A stretch of 64,000 bases of DNA from Treponema sp. (GTDB lineage: Bacteria; Spirochaetota; Spirochaetia; Treponematales; Treponemataceae), in contig JAKSTP010000001.1 of assembly GCA_024402505.1 (NCBI GenBank), positions 124,001 to 188,000 on the forward strand, read 5' to 3'. The notes beneath the pieces were generated by a model, which did no database searches, was not told where the DNA came from, and was given only the letters and a program-made list of their open reading frames with translations. The translations under genes and the position numbers were made by a program. Shown here in pieces: positions 25,982 through 35,290 of this stretch (within the stretch, counting starts at the first letter, position 1; every line of letters begins with the position of its first letter).

Positions 25982-26967
25982 GATTTCTTCACTCGAAATA
26001 AGATTTTTAACACTTCCCAAAAATGAATTTTGCACAAGCTGAATACTAAGATATCCTTGATATTGTTTTTTTTGCAAAATATCATTTTCCAGCTAAGGTA
26101 AGGAAGAAAAACACCATAATAATCTTTATTTATATCACCAGTATTTCGGTAATTAGCAAAAATAGAATAAATAGCATGTTTTACAACATCATATGCATAA
26201 GAAAAAGCAACATTTACCCCAAGTTTGTTTTTCATAACAAAATCATAAGTCAAATCAACTGTTGTAAAATGATTTTTAGATGAAGAAATATCAAATCTTC
26301 GAGTCACAGAGTCTTGATTGTTATAGTAAAAATACATTGTAGCTCTTAAAAATGAAACACTTTTTATTTTATCATAGACAAATAGATTAAATCTGTAATC
26401 CTCTGCATATTTTAGTGATGTATCAAAGCGATTATTTTCAATGATTGCTTTTTTATAAAGCTTGGCACAAGGGGAATGAAGGGCTACATATCTATCATCT
26501 CGTATCCTGCATTCTGAAAATACACACAGCCATTCTTTTTTATCTTTTACACAAAAGTCTTTTTCTGCACATAAGATTTCTGAATATTTTTCCTGTTTCC
26601 CAATCTTCAATCCGCAAATAACAAGCTCACTTGAATTTACACAGGCCGTTTTATACATATTCTCAAAAAAAGTTTTTTCTATCCAATCATCACTATCAAC
26701 AAAACAGATCCACTCACCTTTTGCTTTATCCAATCCAGCATTTCTTGCTGAACTTACACCACCATTCTCTTTGTGAATTACAACAATACGAGAATCTTTC
26801 TGTGCATATTCATCGCAGATTTTCCCTGAGTTATCCGGACTTCCATCATCAACAAGGATTAATTCAAAGTCTGTAAATGATTGAGCAAGTATTGAATCTA
26901 TACACTGTGGGAGCAATTGTTCTACTTTGTATACAGGAACTATGCAGGAAATAATTGGAATACGCAT
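25978..26967 (-). CDS. Glycosyltransferase family 2 (EpsJ/CpsJ-like)
   Basis: About 329 residues. It carries LVDDGSPDNSG (38-48), HKENGGVSSARNAG and GEWICFVDSDDW (84-95), almost word for word the same as the protein at 33094, so the two are recent paralogues. The C-terminal domains differ, which suggests different acceptors. The start at 26967 (MRIPIISCIVPVYK) follows a TATAAT by 10 nt; an ATG three codons earlier is only 1 nt from the same box. Confidence 0.87.
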   Translation of the reverse strand: MRIPIISCIVPVYKVEQLLPQCIDSILAQSFTDFELILVDDGSPDNSGKICDEYAQKDSRIVVIHKENGGVSSARNAGLDKAKGEWICFVDSDDWIEKTFFENMYKTACVNSSELVICGLKIGKQEKYSEILCAEKDFCVKDKKEWLCVFSECRIRDDRYVALHSPCAKLYKKAIIENNRFDTSLKYAEDYRFNLFVYDKIKSVSFLRATMYFYYNNQDSVTRRFDISSSKNHFTTVDLTYDFVMKNKLGVNVAFSYAYDVVKHAIYSIFANYRNTGDINKDYYGVFLPYLSWKMIFCKKNNIKDILVFSLCKIHFWEVLKILFRVKKS

Positions 26968-26994
26968 ACAGATCATTATTATATATTTGCAAAG

Positions 26995-27750
26995 CTAACC
27001 TTTTATTAGTTTTTTTATTATTAAGCCAATTCGAGGAAAAAACGATTTTAAAAACACTTTTCTAGGAGATATATAAACCCCATGTGATATCCATATTTTT
27101 TTTTTCTCATAGTCTACTAAGTTTACATTTACTGATGATAATCCTGAACCATCATAATCACTTACAATCAAATCTAAAAATTGAAAAGGAACTCCAGCCT
27201 GATATACTGTTAATAAGAAATCATAATCTGCACATACTTTAAAACTTTCATCATAGTATCCAAATTTTTCATGCATATATTTGGGAATAAACACACCTTG
27301 ATGTGGTAAAGTATATTCAGGTAAATAATTTTCATTTAAACACATTACTTTTTCGTACTTATTATTAATAAAAACACTTACAGCCCCGTAGAGAATCGAG
27401 TTTAAATACTTGATGGCCTTTTTACCTATAATTGGAAGAACATCGTCACAGAAACAATCACCAGAATTTAGCATACAAATAAAATGGCCTTTTGCAATTT
27501 TTATACCCTTATTCATTGCCGGGTAAATTCCGCCGTCTTTTTCAGAACACCAATATGTTATTTTAGATGCATTTGAATGAGCATTCAAAAATTCTTGAAT
27601 AACATCTTTACTGCCATCTGTACTACCACCATCGATTACTATATATTCGAAATCACTATAATTCTGATCCAAAACACTTTGCATAGTTTTTCGAAGACCC
27701 ATGGCATTGTTGTAGTTTATTGTAATAATTGAAAATACTGGTTGTTCCAT
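26995..27750 (-). CDS. Glycosyltransferase family 2 (WcaE-like)
   Basis: A 251-residue short GT-A enzyme. FSIITINYNN, YIVIDGGSTDGS (36-47), EKDGGIYPAMNKGIKIAKG and CMLNSGD form the WcaE/colanic-acid-type signature. HQGVFIPKYMHEKFGYYD and CADYDFLL match its acceptor half. It starts after GAGAAG, 8 nt upstream. There is no membrane segment. Confidence 0.88.
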   Translation of the reverse strand: MEQPVFSIITINYNNAMGLRKTMQSVLDQNYSDFEYIVIDGGSTDGSKDVIQEFLNAHSNASKITYWCSEKDGGIYPAMNKGIKIAKGHFICMLNSGDCFCDDVLPIIGKKAIKYLNSILYGAVSVFINNKYEKVMCLNENYLPEYTLPHQGVFIPKYMHEKFGYYDESFKVCADYDFLLTVYQAGVPFQFLDLIVSDYDGSGLSSVNVNLVDYEKKKIWISHGVYISPRKVFLKSFFPRIGLIIKKLIKG

Positions 27751-27788
27751 ATTCTATACTTCTCAAATAAATATTTTGTTTTATGCAA

Positions 27789-28724
27789 TTAATGACTCTT
27801 ATATAACAGTTTAACAAAGTTAGAAATTTTCTCACCAAGCTTGTACCAGCGACTGTTTTCGTAACTCTGAGCCATACGGCCGTAAACATTATACTCTAAA
27901 GGAACCTCATTTACAATTTTCTGAAGTTCAGAACCAGGTAATCCATTTTTCTGAAGTTTCTTCAGAAAATCCCTGGTGTGATAATACATAATCCATTCTA
28001 TATCATCATGGAAATCTGGATTCTGAGACATGATTTCCTTCATCCGTAAAGCAGAAGCCAGCATGTCCTTTTCATAACGGTCAACTTTGGAATTGGAGAT
28101 GCTTTTTGGATTGATGAAATATCCGTAAGCAATCAGATCTGTATAAACTATACACTTTGCCTTGCAGCACATTTCCACAGTAACAGCCACATCTTCGGCA
28201 TAAGATGATGGAGGAAATGAAAAACTGTTTTCCATCAGAAAACTGCGTTTAAAAACCCTTGTCCATGGAGCAAAAGAGGTGTTGTGCATTGCGAAACGGT
28301 TACTGATTTTTCGCCATGAAGGATCAGTCTGCCCTGAAAATGAAAACTTTTCCGGTTCACCAATGGAAACAAATTTGTGACAGATCATTTCTACCTCAGG
28401 GCAAGCCGCAATTATTCTGTCATATTCTGCAAATGACGCAGTGTTAATTCTGTCATCAGCATCAACAAACCATATAAAGTCACCAGATGCATTTTCAAAA
28501 CCAGTATTTCTTGCAAGTCCAGGTCCCCCATTTTCTTTGGTAATCACCTTTACATTTTTACTTTCTGCATATTTTTCCAGAAGTTCTTTTGAATGATCTG
28601 TAGAACCGTCATTTACAAAAATAATTTCAATATCGGCATAAGAAATTGAATCAAGCTGATTAAAGAGAGACGCAAGATATTTTTCTGCATTATAAACAGG
28701 AATGATTAACGAATACTTTGGCAT
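27789..28724 (-). CDS. Glycosyltransferase family 2
   Basis: A 311-residue GT-A enzyme with LIIPVYNAEKYL, FVNDGSTDHS (36-45), ENGGPGLARNTG and WFVDADDR. The start overlaps the end of the upstream sulfotransferase-like gene by 19 bp, so the two are coupled. The C-terminal half carries no further domain that I recognise. Confidence 0.87.
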   Translation of the reverse strand: MPKYSLIIPVYNAEKYLASLFNQLDSISYADIEIIFVNDGSTDHSKELLEKYAESKNVKVITKENGGPGLARNTGFENASGDFIWFVDADDRINTASFAEYDRIIAACPEVEMICHKFVSIGEPEKFSFSGQTDPSWRKISNRFAMHNTSFAPWTRVFKRSFLMENSFSFPPSSYAEDVAVTVEMCCKAKCIVYTDLIAYGYFINPKSISNSKVDRYEKDMLASALRMKEIMSQNPDFHDDIEWIMYYHTRDFLKKLQKNGLPGSELQKIVNEVPLEYNVYGRMAQSYENSRWYKLGEKISNFVKLLYKSH

Positions 28725-29914
28725 ATTTTTTTTACCTTTCTGTAAACAGGGCGAAGAATTGAATAGATTTCTTTTTTCAGTGCCAGAACCACATAAGCCA
28801 TGCTGATCTTCTGCTTTCTGTAATACTCATCACATTCCAAAAGTATATCCATTGCCCGCGGAATCTCTACAGGAGCTCCAAGATTTTCCATAAGGGCTGA
28901 ATCTGCCTTAGAATAATCAAAAAGCCAGGAAGAAAGTTCTGATGAAATCAATTTTACATCTTCACTGTAATCCGTGTATTTTTCAAAAAGTCTTGTATTA
29001 CGACGGCTTTTTTCAGGTACAAGATGCAGACCTTTTTCAGTCTGGTCACTTTCTTTCAGTCCTGCAAATTCACGAAGCTCATCGGTTGTCTTTTCATAAT
29101 TATAAATCAGTTCTTCAAGATAAACCCTTTTCAGGCAGTTACTTTCCTCTGTAGCAAGACGTGTTTTTTTATACCAGGAAATATAAGTTGCCGTATTTTC
29201 TGATGGAATAAATCTTGAAACCCAGAAAAGATTGTTGCAAAGAAAATAATCCCGGGGATCCCGGTCCACAACAATAACCTTAATGTCATCAAAATAATGA
29301 AAATAACGTTCAGCATGAATTGGTGGAAGAAGCTGATCTACCAGCAGAAAATCCTTATTTCCTTTGTTCAAAAGATTCATAAGGCTCATTACATAGGTCT
29401 TTGCCTCTTTTCGAAAGTTTTCAAGGTCACATTCATAATACTGGGTGGAAGGCGGAAGATAGGACGGCATCCAGGAATCATTTTCAAAAAGTGCATAGGA
29501 AGATGATTTTACACGAGAAGAATATTTTTTTGCTGTGACTTCGGCAACAAGCTGCTGCTTTTTTGTAAGAGGTGAAGTTTCAAAAGCCCTGTGCCACCAT
29601 CCGTTCCATTTGCATCCCACTACTTTTTCCAGGAACCGATATGTGTATTCCAGAAAATGTCCGCCAAAATACACCGCATGCTTGCTTTTCTGAAATTCTT
29701 CCGAAAGTGCAATAAAGCGTTTTACGGCAAGATCCACTTTAAGCCGGTGCCCTTCTTCCACTGCTTTTTCAAGATCGTAAAGCCCGTCAGTTTCATGAAG
29801 AAAAGTACACTCAAAACTGTTTGGCACAACCTGAACATTGTTAAATTCCGAGAAGAAATCTGTGGCGGCACTAGAACCAGAACATCCGTAACCGGTTGAT
29901 GTAAGAATTGTCAT
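28706..29914 (-). CDS. Sulfotransferase-like protein (P-loop), second copy
   Basis: A 402-residue paralogue of the 22937 protein. GYGCSGSSAATDFFSEF is the phosphosulfate loop and VVDRDPRDYFLC the 3'-phosphate motif; EELIYNYEKTTDELREFAGL matches the other copy's helix. The C-terminal 60 residues are extra and basic. GGAGG lies 8 nt before the ATG. It sits between a GT4 and a GT2 gene in a tight operon, so it probably modifies the product of those enzymes. Sulfation is known of the fold, not proven here. Confidence 0.75.
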   Translation of the reverse strand: MTILTSTGYGCSGSSAATDFFSEFNNVQVVPNSFECTFLHETDGLYDLEKAVEEGHRLKVDLAVKRFIALSEEFQKSKHAVYFGGHFLEYTYRFLEKVVGCKWNGWWHRAFETSPLTKKQQLVAEVTAKKYSSRVKSSSYALFENDSWMPSYLPPSTQYYECDLENFRKEAKTYVMSLMNLLNKGNKDFLLVDQLLPPIHAERYFHYFDDIKVIVVDRDPRDYFLCNNLFWVSRFIPSENTATYISWYKKTRLATEESNCLKRVYLEELIYNYEKTTDELREFAGLKESDQTEKGLHLVPEKSRRNTRLFEKYTDYSEDVKLISSELSSWLFDYSKADSALMENLGAPVEIPRAMDILLECDEYYRKQKISMAYVVLALKKEIYSILRPVYRKVKKICQSIR

Positions 29915-29915
29915 A

Positions 29916-31328
29916 TCAACGACCTCCAGTCATACAATACCCGGCAGCAAGAATCATTCTGGGAACGAACAATAATGGTACGAAAATTATTGAACACAAC
30001 ATACCGGCAAAACGGTACGCACATTTTCCAGCTTTAATAACGGAAAAATCTTTTATAAGCTGCCTTAAATGGAAAATGAATCCTACGGCATTTTTTCCGA
30101 CCCATACATATCCAGTTGCATAGGCAAAAATATAGAACAGCATGGCAAAAAAAGGACTTTTCTTACGAATTGTAAGTTTTTCTGCATCTGAAATCTGGTT
30201 TTCAAACTCTGCAACGGAATTATTTATTGAATAATGAGAAATGTTTTTCTTGCCGGCATCTCCCATCATTTTACGCAACTCTTCATCTTTTATAAGTTTT
30301 TCAAGTTTCTGTGCATATTCTTCTGCATTCCAGTCTGAAACAAAACCACAGGTCTCTTTATTGGAAAGTTCATCCCCTGCTCCTGCAACAGGTGTTGTAA
30401 CGAAAGGTTTTCCTAGAACCATAGATTCAACCACAACTGTCGGCCATCCTTCAGCAGTAGATGACATGCACAGAATATCGCTGGCCTTTAGATAAGGATA
30501 TGGATTCTGAATATATCCAAGGAAAATCACTTTATCTTCAATTCCTAATGCTGCAGCCTGCTGACGAAGTGCTTTTTCCAGATTTCCCTGTCCCAGAATC
30601 AAGTACTGAAAATCAAGTCCCTTATTATTTAAAAGCCCAAGCGCATCCAGAACAAGAGAAAAATTCTTTCGTTCATCAAGACGACCAATAGAAATAAACT
30701 TAACTACATTATTGTTCAGGCTGACTGCTTTTTCCATTTCTGCAGAAGCCTTTCCAAGAATAACATCCGCATTTGTACCGTTATGAACGAATCCCAGTTT
30801 GCCTGATACAGTCGGGAAAAGATCTTTTGCAGACTGCATGGAATAATTGGAAATTGTAACTATTCTGTCTGCAGCATCAAACACCCTTTTTTGAAGTTCG
30901 TATTCCTTTTTCATTTCAGGATATCGGCTCAAATCAAGATCATATAAATCTGTATGAAATAGATTAACCTTGTATTCATCACTAAAAGCCAAAAGTGCAA
31001 AAGAAGGAAGCTGATAGTTCCAGGACACAACAATATCAAAGTTTTTCCAGCGGAAAACAGTTTTCAAAATGGATGGATTATTATGTAAAAGTGAATAATT
31101 AAATCGCCAGAAAATGTCAGTTTTTTTTCCAACATAACGCAATGGACGATTACGAAGTGTTACATAGTCTTTAAGTGGTTCTTTTTTTACGTTATACGCA
31201 TCAATTTCCTGTATTGTAATATTGTACTTATTGGGATTCAAATTATTCACCAGTGTAGTAAGTACATTTTCTGCTCCACCACCATTTGAATGAGTATATG
31301 TAATGAAAAGAAGATTGATTTTATCCAT
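29916..31328 (-). CDS. Glycosyltransferase family 4 with C-terminal membrane extension
   Basis: A 470-residue GT-B enzyme. SNGGGAENVLTTL is the N-lobe loop, IGRLDERKNFSLVLDAL the nucleotide region, and SSTAEGWPTVVVESMVLGKPFV the E-x7-E motif. After residue 390 it has an unusual 80-residue tail with hydrophobic stretches (FFAMLFYIFAYATGYVWVG and MLCSIIFVPLLFVPRMILAAGY), likely a membrane anchor. It is separated by 1 bp from the sulfotransferase-like gene and 5 bp from the GT10 fusion gene. Confidence 0.88.
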   Translation of the reverse strand: MDKINLLFITYTHSNGGGAENVLTTLVNNLNPNKYNITIQEIDAYNVKKEPLKDYVTLRNRPLRYVGKKTDIFWRFNYSLLHNNPSILKTVFRWKNFDIVVSWNYQLPSFALLAFSDEYKVNLFHTDLYDLDLSRYPEMKKEYELQKRVFDAADRIVTISNYSMQSAKDLFPTVSGKLGFVHNGTNADVILGKASAEMEKAVSLNNNVVKFISIGRLDERKNFSLVLDALGLLNNKGLDFQYLILGQGNLEKALRQQAAALGIEDKVIFLGYIQNPYPYLKASDILCMSSTAEGWPTVVVESMVLGKPFVTTPVAGAGDELSNKETCGFVSDWNAEEYAQKLEKLIKDEELRKMMGDAGKKNISHYSINNSVAEFENQISDAEKLTIRKKSPFFAMLFYIFAYATGYVWVGKNAVGFIFHLRQLIKDFSVIKAGKCAYRFAGMLCSIIFVPLLFVPRMILAAGYCMTGGR

Positions 31329-31333
31329 TTAAT

Positions 31334-33061
31334 TTATATCAGAGCCTTCTGTTTTAAGACAATTTCGTATTTTTTATAAACAGACTGCATTTTTTCATAA
31401 ATCCAGTCTACGCTTGAATCCAGGAGCTTTGGTTTCTTCATAAATTCTTCATAAGCATTCTTGTTTTCATAAAGTTCTTTAACCTTAGCAATCGCTTCCT
31501 GTGGATTTTCAGGATCATAGAAAATAAAAGCTTCTGGATTAATTACCTCAGGTTCAGGGTTACGGTCTCCTCCATTATAAACAGGAATAGCTCCGGCCCA
31601 GAAAGCATCAAAGATTTTTTCAGTTACATATTCAGGAACAGCATCATTTTCCGGGCAAAGATTGAACATAAAGTGCTTCAGATATTCTTCTTTTGAATCG
31701 TTATACAGAAGTTTTAGTTCTCCGTCATTAAAGCGGAATTTACCAGGGCATTTTACCTTTCCAACGGCAGAAAAAGCATCCACCATATTTTCACGAATTC
31801 CGGAATAATCATGACTTGCAATAAGTGATGCAAAGTCAGTTTTTTCAAATTTGCGTGAATTAAATTCCTTTACTTTTGCAGCAATCTCATCACGATTCAT
31901 TGTGGGCTTAAAATGACATAAAAGCCAGTATGGATATCGTTCATAGTGATCAGATTCAATAACGTCGAATCCCAGTGATACGTCAGCGTCATTGAGACAG
32001 TTGTCGGCATAATACTTTACATTTGGAAGCATATTGGATTTTACGCATTCACCTGTCATGAAAGCAGTAAAACGATGAGGCATTTTCTTAATCTGATTTC
32101 TCACATTTTTTCCGCCGTGTACCTCAAAAAAACGGATCTGTGGCTTATATGGAGACGGACGGAGTTTCGTATCATCAAGACACAAAAAATCTTTGAAATA
32201 ATAATTTTTTACAAAATCAGGATCATTTGAAGAATAGCCGTATACATAATAACGAAGACGATTATCTTTTCTGGAAATCTTTTTTTCTGTAACCAAAAGT
32301 TTTCTTTCTTTCAGTTTTTTCAAAATTAGTTTCGCAACATTCTTTGCCTTTCTAACAAGATGATCAACTTTTGTTTTCCGTACAACCCTGTTGCCCTTAC
32401 GCTTGAAATCGGCCCATTTATTTCTATGATACTGTTCATCAAGGATAACATTTGGAGAAGTATCATGCTGAAGACGACTTTCATCAATCTTATGATTATG
32501 GATAATAAGGTCTTCTGTGGACTCGGCAATTTTGTAGTCGGTACGGTAGGCAAGTTCCAGAGGATAGTCGCCGTCGCCCCAGTACCAGTTATAGTTTTCA
32601 TCAAAAAGAACACCTGTTTCCTTATTCAAGATGGCATAGTTTGCACAAGGGAAATCAAAGAAAAGTGTTCGGATAATTCGGAAGTTTGGGTCCTGGCCAA
32701 TTCCTTTTGAACGGCAAACAAGAAGGCCTGTTTTTTTGTCTTCAAAGTATTTTGCACAAATGGAGTCCCAGCCTGGCATTACAAGGCAGTCGTCATTCAG
32801 ATAAAGAACGTACTGGCTTTTTGCCATTTTTATTCCGTCGTTAATAATGGCCCAAAGACTCTTTACTCTTTTTCCGTTTTCCCTGGCATGATCAAGAACA
32901 GAAAGGGCCCCGTATTTTTCACAGACGGCTGCAGTTGATTCAAAACCACCATGAAGTACAATCACTTCAATATTTTTGTCTGTTGAATTTTCGCGGATTG
33001 ACTGAAGACATTCTTCCAAATCTTCATCCCGTTTATAAGTAGGAATTACAATAGAAAACAT
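31334..33061 (-). CDS. Bifunctional GT2 - GT10 (alpha-1,3/4-fucosyltransferase-like) enzyme
   Basis: A 575-residue fusion. Residues 1-230 are GT2: FSIVIPTYKRDEDLEEC and YLNDDCLVMPGW. After a basic linker, residues 280-575 are GT10: FEVHGGKN, RFTAFMTGE, and the diagnostic block with CPEN, YVTEKIFDAFWAGAIPVYNG near residue 490. GT10 enzymes use GDP-fucose, made by the manC-gmd-fcl genes in this locus, so fucosylation is the best-supported chemistry here. No Shine-Dalgarno is visible; TATAAT stands 6 nt before the ATG. Confidence 0.87.
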   Translation of the reverse strand: MFSIVIPTYKRDEDLEECLQSIRENSTDKNIEVIVLHGGFESTAAVCEKYGALSVLDHARENGKRVKSLWAIINDGIKMAKSQYVLYLNDDCLVMPGWDSICAKYFEDKKTGLLVCRSKGIGQDPNFRIIRTLFFDFPCANYAILNKETGVLFDENYNWYWGDGDYPLELAYRTDYKIAESTEDLIIHNHKIDESRLQHDTSPNVILDEQYHRNKWADFKRKGNRVVRKTKVDHLVRKAKNVAKLILKKLKERKLLVTEKKISRKDNRLRYYVYGYSSNDPDFVKNYYFKDFLCLDDTKLRPSPYKPQIRFFEVHGGKNVRNQIKKMPHRFTAFMTGECVKSNMLPNVKYYADNCLNDADVSLGFDVIESDHYERYPYWLLCHFKPTMNRDEIAAKVKEFNSRKFEKTDFASLIASHDYSGIRENMVDAFSAVGKVKCPGKFRFNDGELKLLYNDSKEEYLKHFMFNLCPENDAVPEYVTEKIFDAFWAGAIPVYNGGDRNPEPEVINPEAFIFYDPENPQEAIAKVKELYENKNAYEEFMKKPKLLDSSVDWIYEKMQSVYKKYEIVLKQKALI

Positions 33062-33067
33062 AATGAT

Positions 33068-33073
33068 ATTATA
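33068..33073 (-). promoter_or_regulatory. -10 box of the GT2-GT10 gene, leaderless geometry
   Basis: A perfect TATAAT on the minus strand with 6 nt to the ATG at 33061. No convincing -35 box is seen. Confidence 0.4.
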
Positions 33074-33093
33074 GTGCCTTTTTCGCTAAAAAA

Positions 33094-34011
33094 CTACATT
33101 CGGGCAAGCAGTTTCGGACAAATCACCATAACAAGGACTGCAAGTTTTCTTTTTGCCTTTACACCGCCATTGAACAGAATACGGAAAACATTTTTTTTGA
33201 TGTGGGAAAGCCAGGATGAAAAATCTGATGAAAACTCCCCGCTTCTGTAATCTGCAAGAACCAGTCCGAATTCAAAATTAAGATATTCCATACGGACTGC
33301 ATTTATTATTCTGCGGTCAGTTTCAGTTTCCAGTATCTTTTTCATTACATCAAAGGCGTGATTTACAATTTCCATGTTTCTTTTCTGCTGAGTAACGCTG
33401 GCAGTATTTTCACGGTAATGATAAAGAGGATGATTATTCCATACAACTTTTGAACATTTTTTGAACACACGGAGAAAAAACTCTGAATCTTCCAGATAGC
33501 GGTAGTTTTCGTTGTAACGGACAGATTCTCCGCTTTTTAAAATGCCAGAGCGTATCAGTTTAAGAGGTGAATAGCCTCCAAAACCTTTCTGACTGAAAAC
33601 CGACACACAAGCTGAAGTACCGTCAAAGGTTTTTAAAGCAGTTTTTTTTCCGCCCACAAATCCGCAGACAGACACATCGGCCTTGTTTTCAAGGGCAGTC
33701 TGATACATCACTTCAAGATAATCAGGTTCAACCCAGTCATCGCTGTCAACAAAGCAAATCCACTCACCTTCCGCAATCTCAATGCCCTTGTTTCGGGCCG
33801 AACTTACTCCCCCGTTTTCCTTATGAAAAACCTTAATTCTGGAATCTGAGGCAGCGTACTTATCGCAAAGGGCGCCTGAATTGTCTGGAGAACCATCATC
33901 TACCAGAATGATTTCAAAATCGGTAAAAGTCTGAGAAAGAAGAGATTTTACGCAGTCTTCCAAGAATTGTTCAACTTTGTATACAGGGATTATTACGGAG
34001 ATTTTGGGCAT
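33094..34011 (-). CDS. Glycosyltransferase family 2 (EpsJ/CpsJ-like)
   Basis: A 305-residue paralogue of the 25978 protein: LVDDGSPDNSG (37-47), HKENGGVSSARNKG and GEWICFVDSDDW. The C-terminal part ends in a hydrophobic stretch (LAVLVMVICPKLL). The ATG follows the upstream GT4 stop by 2 bp. Acceptor unknown. Confidence 0.87.
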   Translation of the reverse strand: MPKISVIIPVYKVEQFLEDCVKSLLSQTFTDFEIILVDDGSPDNSGALCDKYAASDSRIKVFHKENGGVSSARNKGIEIAEGEWICFVDSDDWVEPDYLEVMYQTALENKADVSVCGFVGGKKTALKTFDGTSACVSVFSQKGFGGYSPLKLIRSGILKSGESVRYNENYRYLEDSEFFLRVFKKCSKVVWNNHPLYHYRENTASVTQQKRNMEIVNHAFDVMKKILETETDRRIINAVRMEYLNFEFGLVLADYRSGEFSSDFSSWLSHIKKNVFRILFNGGVKAKRKLAVLVMVICPKLLARM

Positions 34012-34013
34012 GA

Positions 34014-35282
34014 CTATTTATGCTTCCTGATTACATCTTCAAAATATTCAATATACTTCTGTACTGTATTTCCATTATCAAAATCTCTGATAGATTTACT
34101 GTAAGCATATGACTGCAAGGATGAAAGATCATTCATACAATATTCAATTCCATGCATAAAATCTTCAATGTTATAACATTCTGCAAGATATCCATTTTTC
34201 TTGTGTTCTACGATATCCGGGACACCCCCCTGGTTAAAAGCAACAACTGCAAGACCACAGCATATACTCTCTAGACAGGTAAAAGGTAAATTTTCAATAA
34301 TTGAAGGACAGAGAAAAATATCACTCATAGCATAGAATTTACTTAACACAGCAGGATTTGTCTGAAATCCTGTAAACAAAGTTTTTATACCAACTTCCTT
34401 TTCAAAATTGTTACTAGAAGGTCCAAAAACTACAAGCTGATATTTCTCTTTATTAGGAAGATTTTTTAATGCTTCAATAAGATGATAAGCACCTTTTAAT
34501 GATTTCCTGTTTGTAAAATCATCTGCGGCCCCAAAACAAAGTGTAATTTTATTTTCAGACAGCCCGTATTGAGATCTAAAAAAGAATTTTTCCTGATAAG
34601 TAAGTGGCTTAAACACTTTCGAGTCGATAATATTTGGAATAGCACGACACTCTTTATCACCAAATAGACTTGAATTCCGAAGAACTTCTGCTTCCCAATT
34701 AGATGGTGCAGAAAAAGAAATAGGGAAATCATGAAGATACTTATATTTGATTTTCCAAACTCTCCTGCAAATATCAGGACCGTTTGTGGAAGCTGGTTTA
34801 TTTTGCCTTGTATAAATACTTTTGTATCGTTCATCGCCTTCCAGAATATTCGGATGGTGTTCAGCGCCACAAGCAGGCCATGAATCATGCATTGTCCAAA
34901 CAATAGGTTTCTTTATTTTCGCAATATCCCGGGCACATAAGGTATTTCCACATATCCAGTGAAGATTTACAAGGTCATAGTCACTGCTGTTAATCAAATC
35001 TACATCAATTAAAGAAAAACGATTCAATGAATGCAGAATTGTATTTGTGGAATTAAATCTTTTAAGTTTAAAACTTTCATATTCTCTTCCAAGACGCCCT
35101 AAAACACGCTGCAATAAAGTCCGTTTTTTTCCAAGTGCAACAACAAAAGGATTATCAGAATTTACATAGGGAACACCAATATGAGCTGTTACACCAGCCT
35201 TGTTCAATGCCTCACAAAGCCTTACAGCCCCGGCAGCAGCCCCACCACCTTTATCGGAATAACTAACAATTAATACTTTCAT
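34014..35282 (-). CDS. Glycosyltransferase family 4 (WcaC-like)
   Basis: A 422-residue GT-B enzyme. SYSDKGGGAAAGAVRLCEAL opens the N-lobe, and WTMHDSWPACGAEHHP with a Cys-rich neighbourhood matches the WcaC branch. LCFGAADDFTNRKSLKG and SIIENLPFTCLESICCGLAVV form the donor site. It lies 8 bp downstream of the FemAB-NodB gene and 2 bp from the GT2 gene, the same operon. Confidence 0.88.
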   Translation of the reverse strand: MKVLIVSYSDKGGGAAAGAVRLCEALNKAGVTAHIGVPYVNSDNPFVVALGKKRTLLQRVLGRLGREYESFKLKRFNSTNTILHSLNRFSLIDVDLINSSDYDLVNLHWICGNTLCARDIAKIKKPIVWTMHDSWPACGAEHHPNILEGDERYKSIYTRQNKPASTNGPDICRRVWKIKYKYLHDFPISFSAPSNWEAEVLRNSSLFGDKECRAIPNIIDSKVFKPLTYQEKFFFRSQYGLSENKITLCFGAADDFTNRKSLKGAYHLIEALKNLPNKEKYQLVVFGPSSNNFEKEVGIKTLFTGFQTNPAVLSKFYAMSDIFLCPSIIENLPFTCLESICCGLAVVAFNQGGVPDIVEHKKNGYLAECYNIEDFMHGIEYCMNDLSSLQSYAYSKSIRDFDNGNTVQKYIEYFEDVIRKHK

Positions 35283-35290
35283 AACACACT

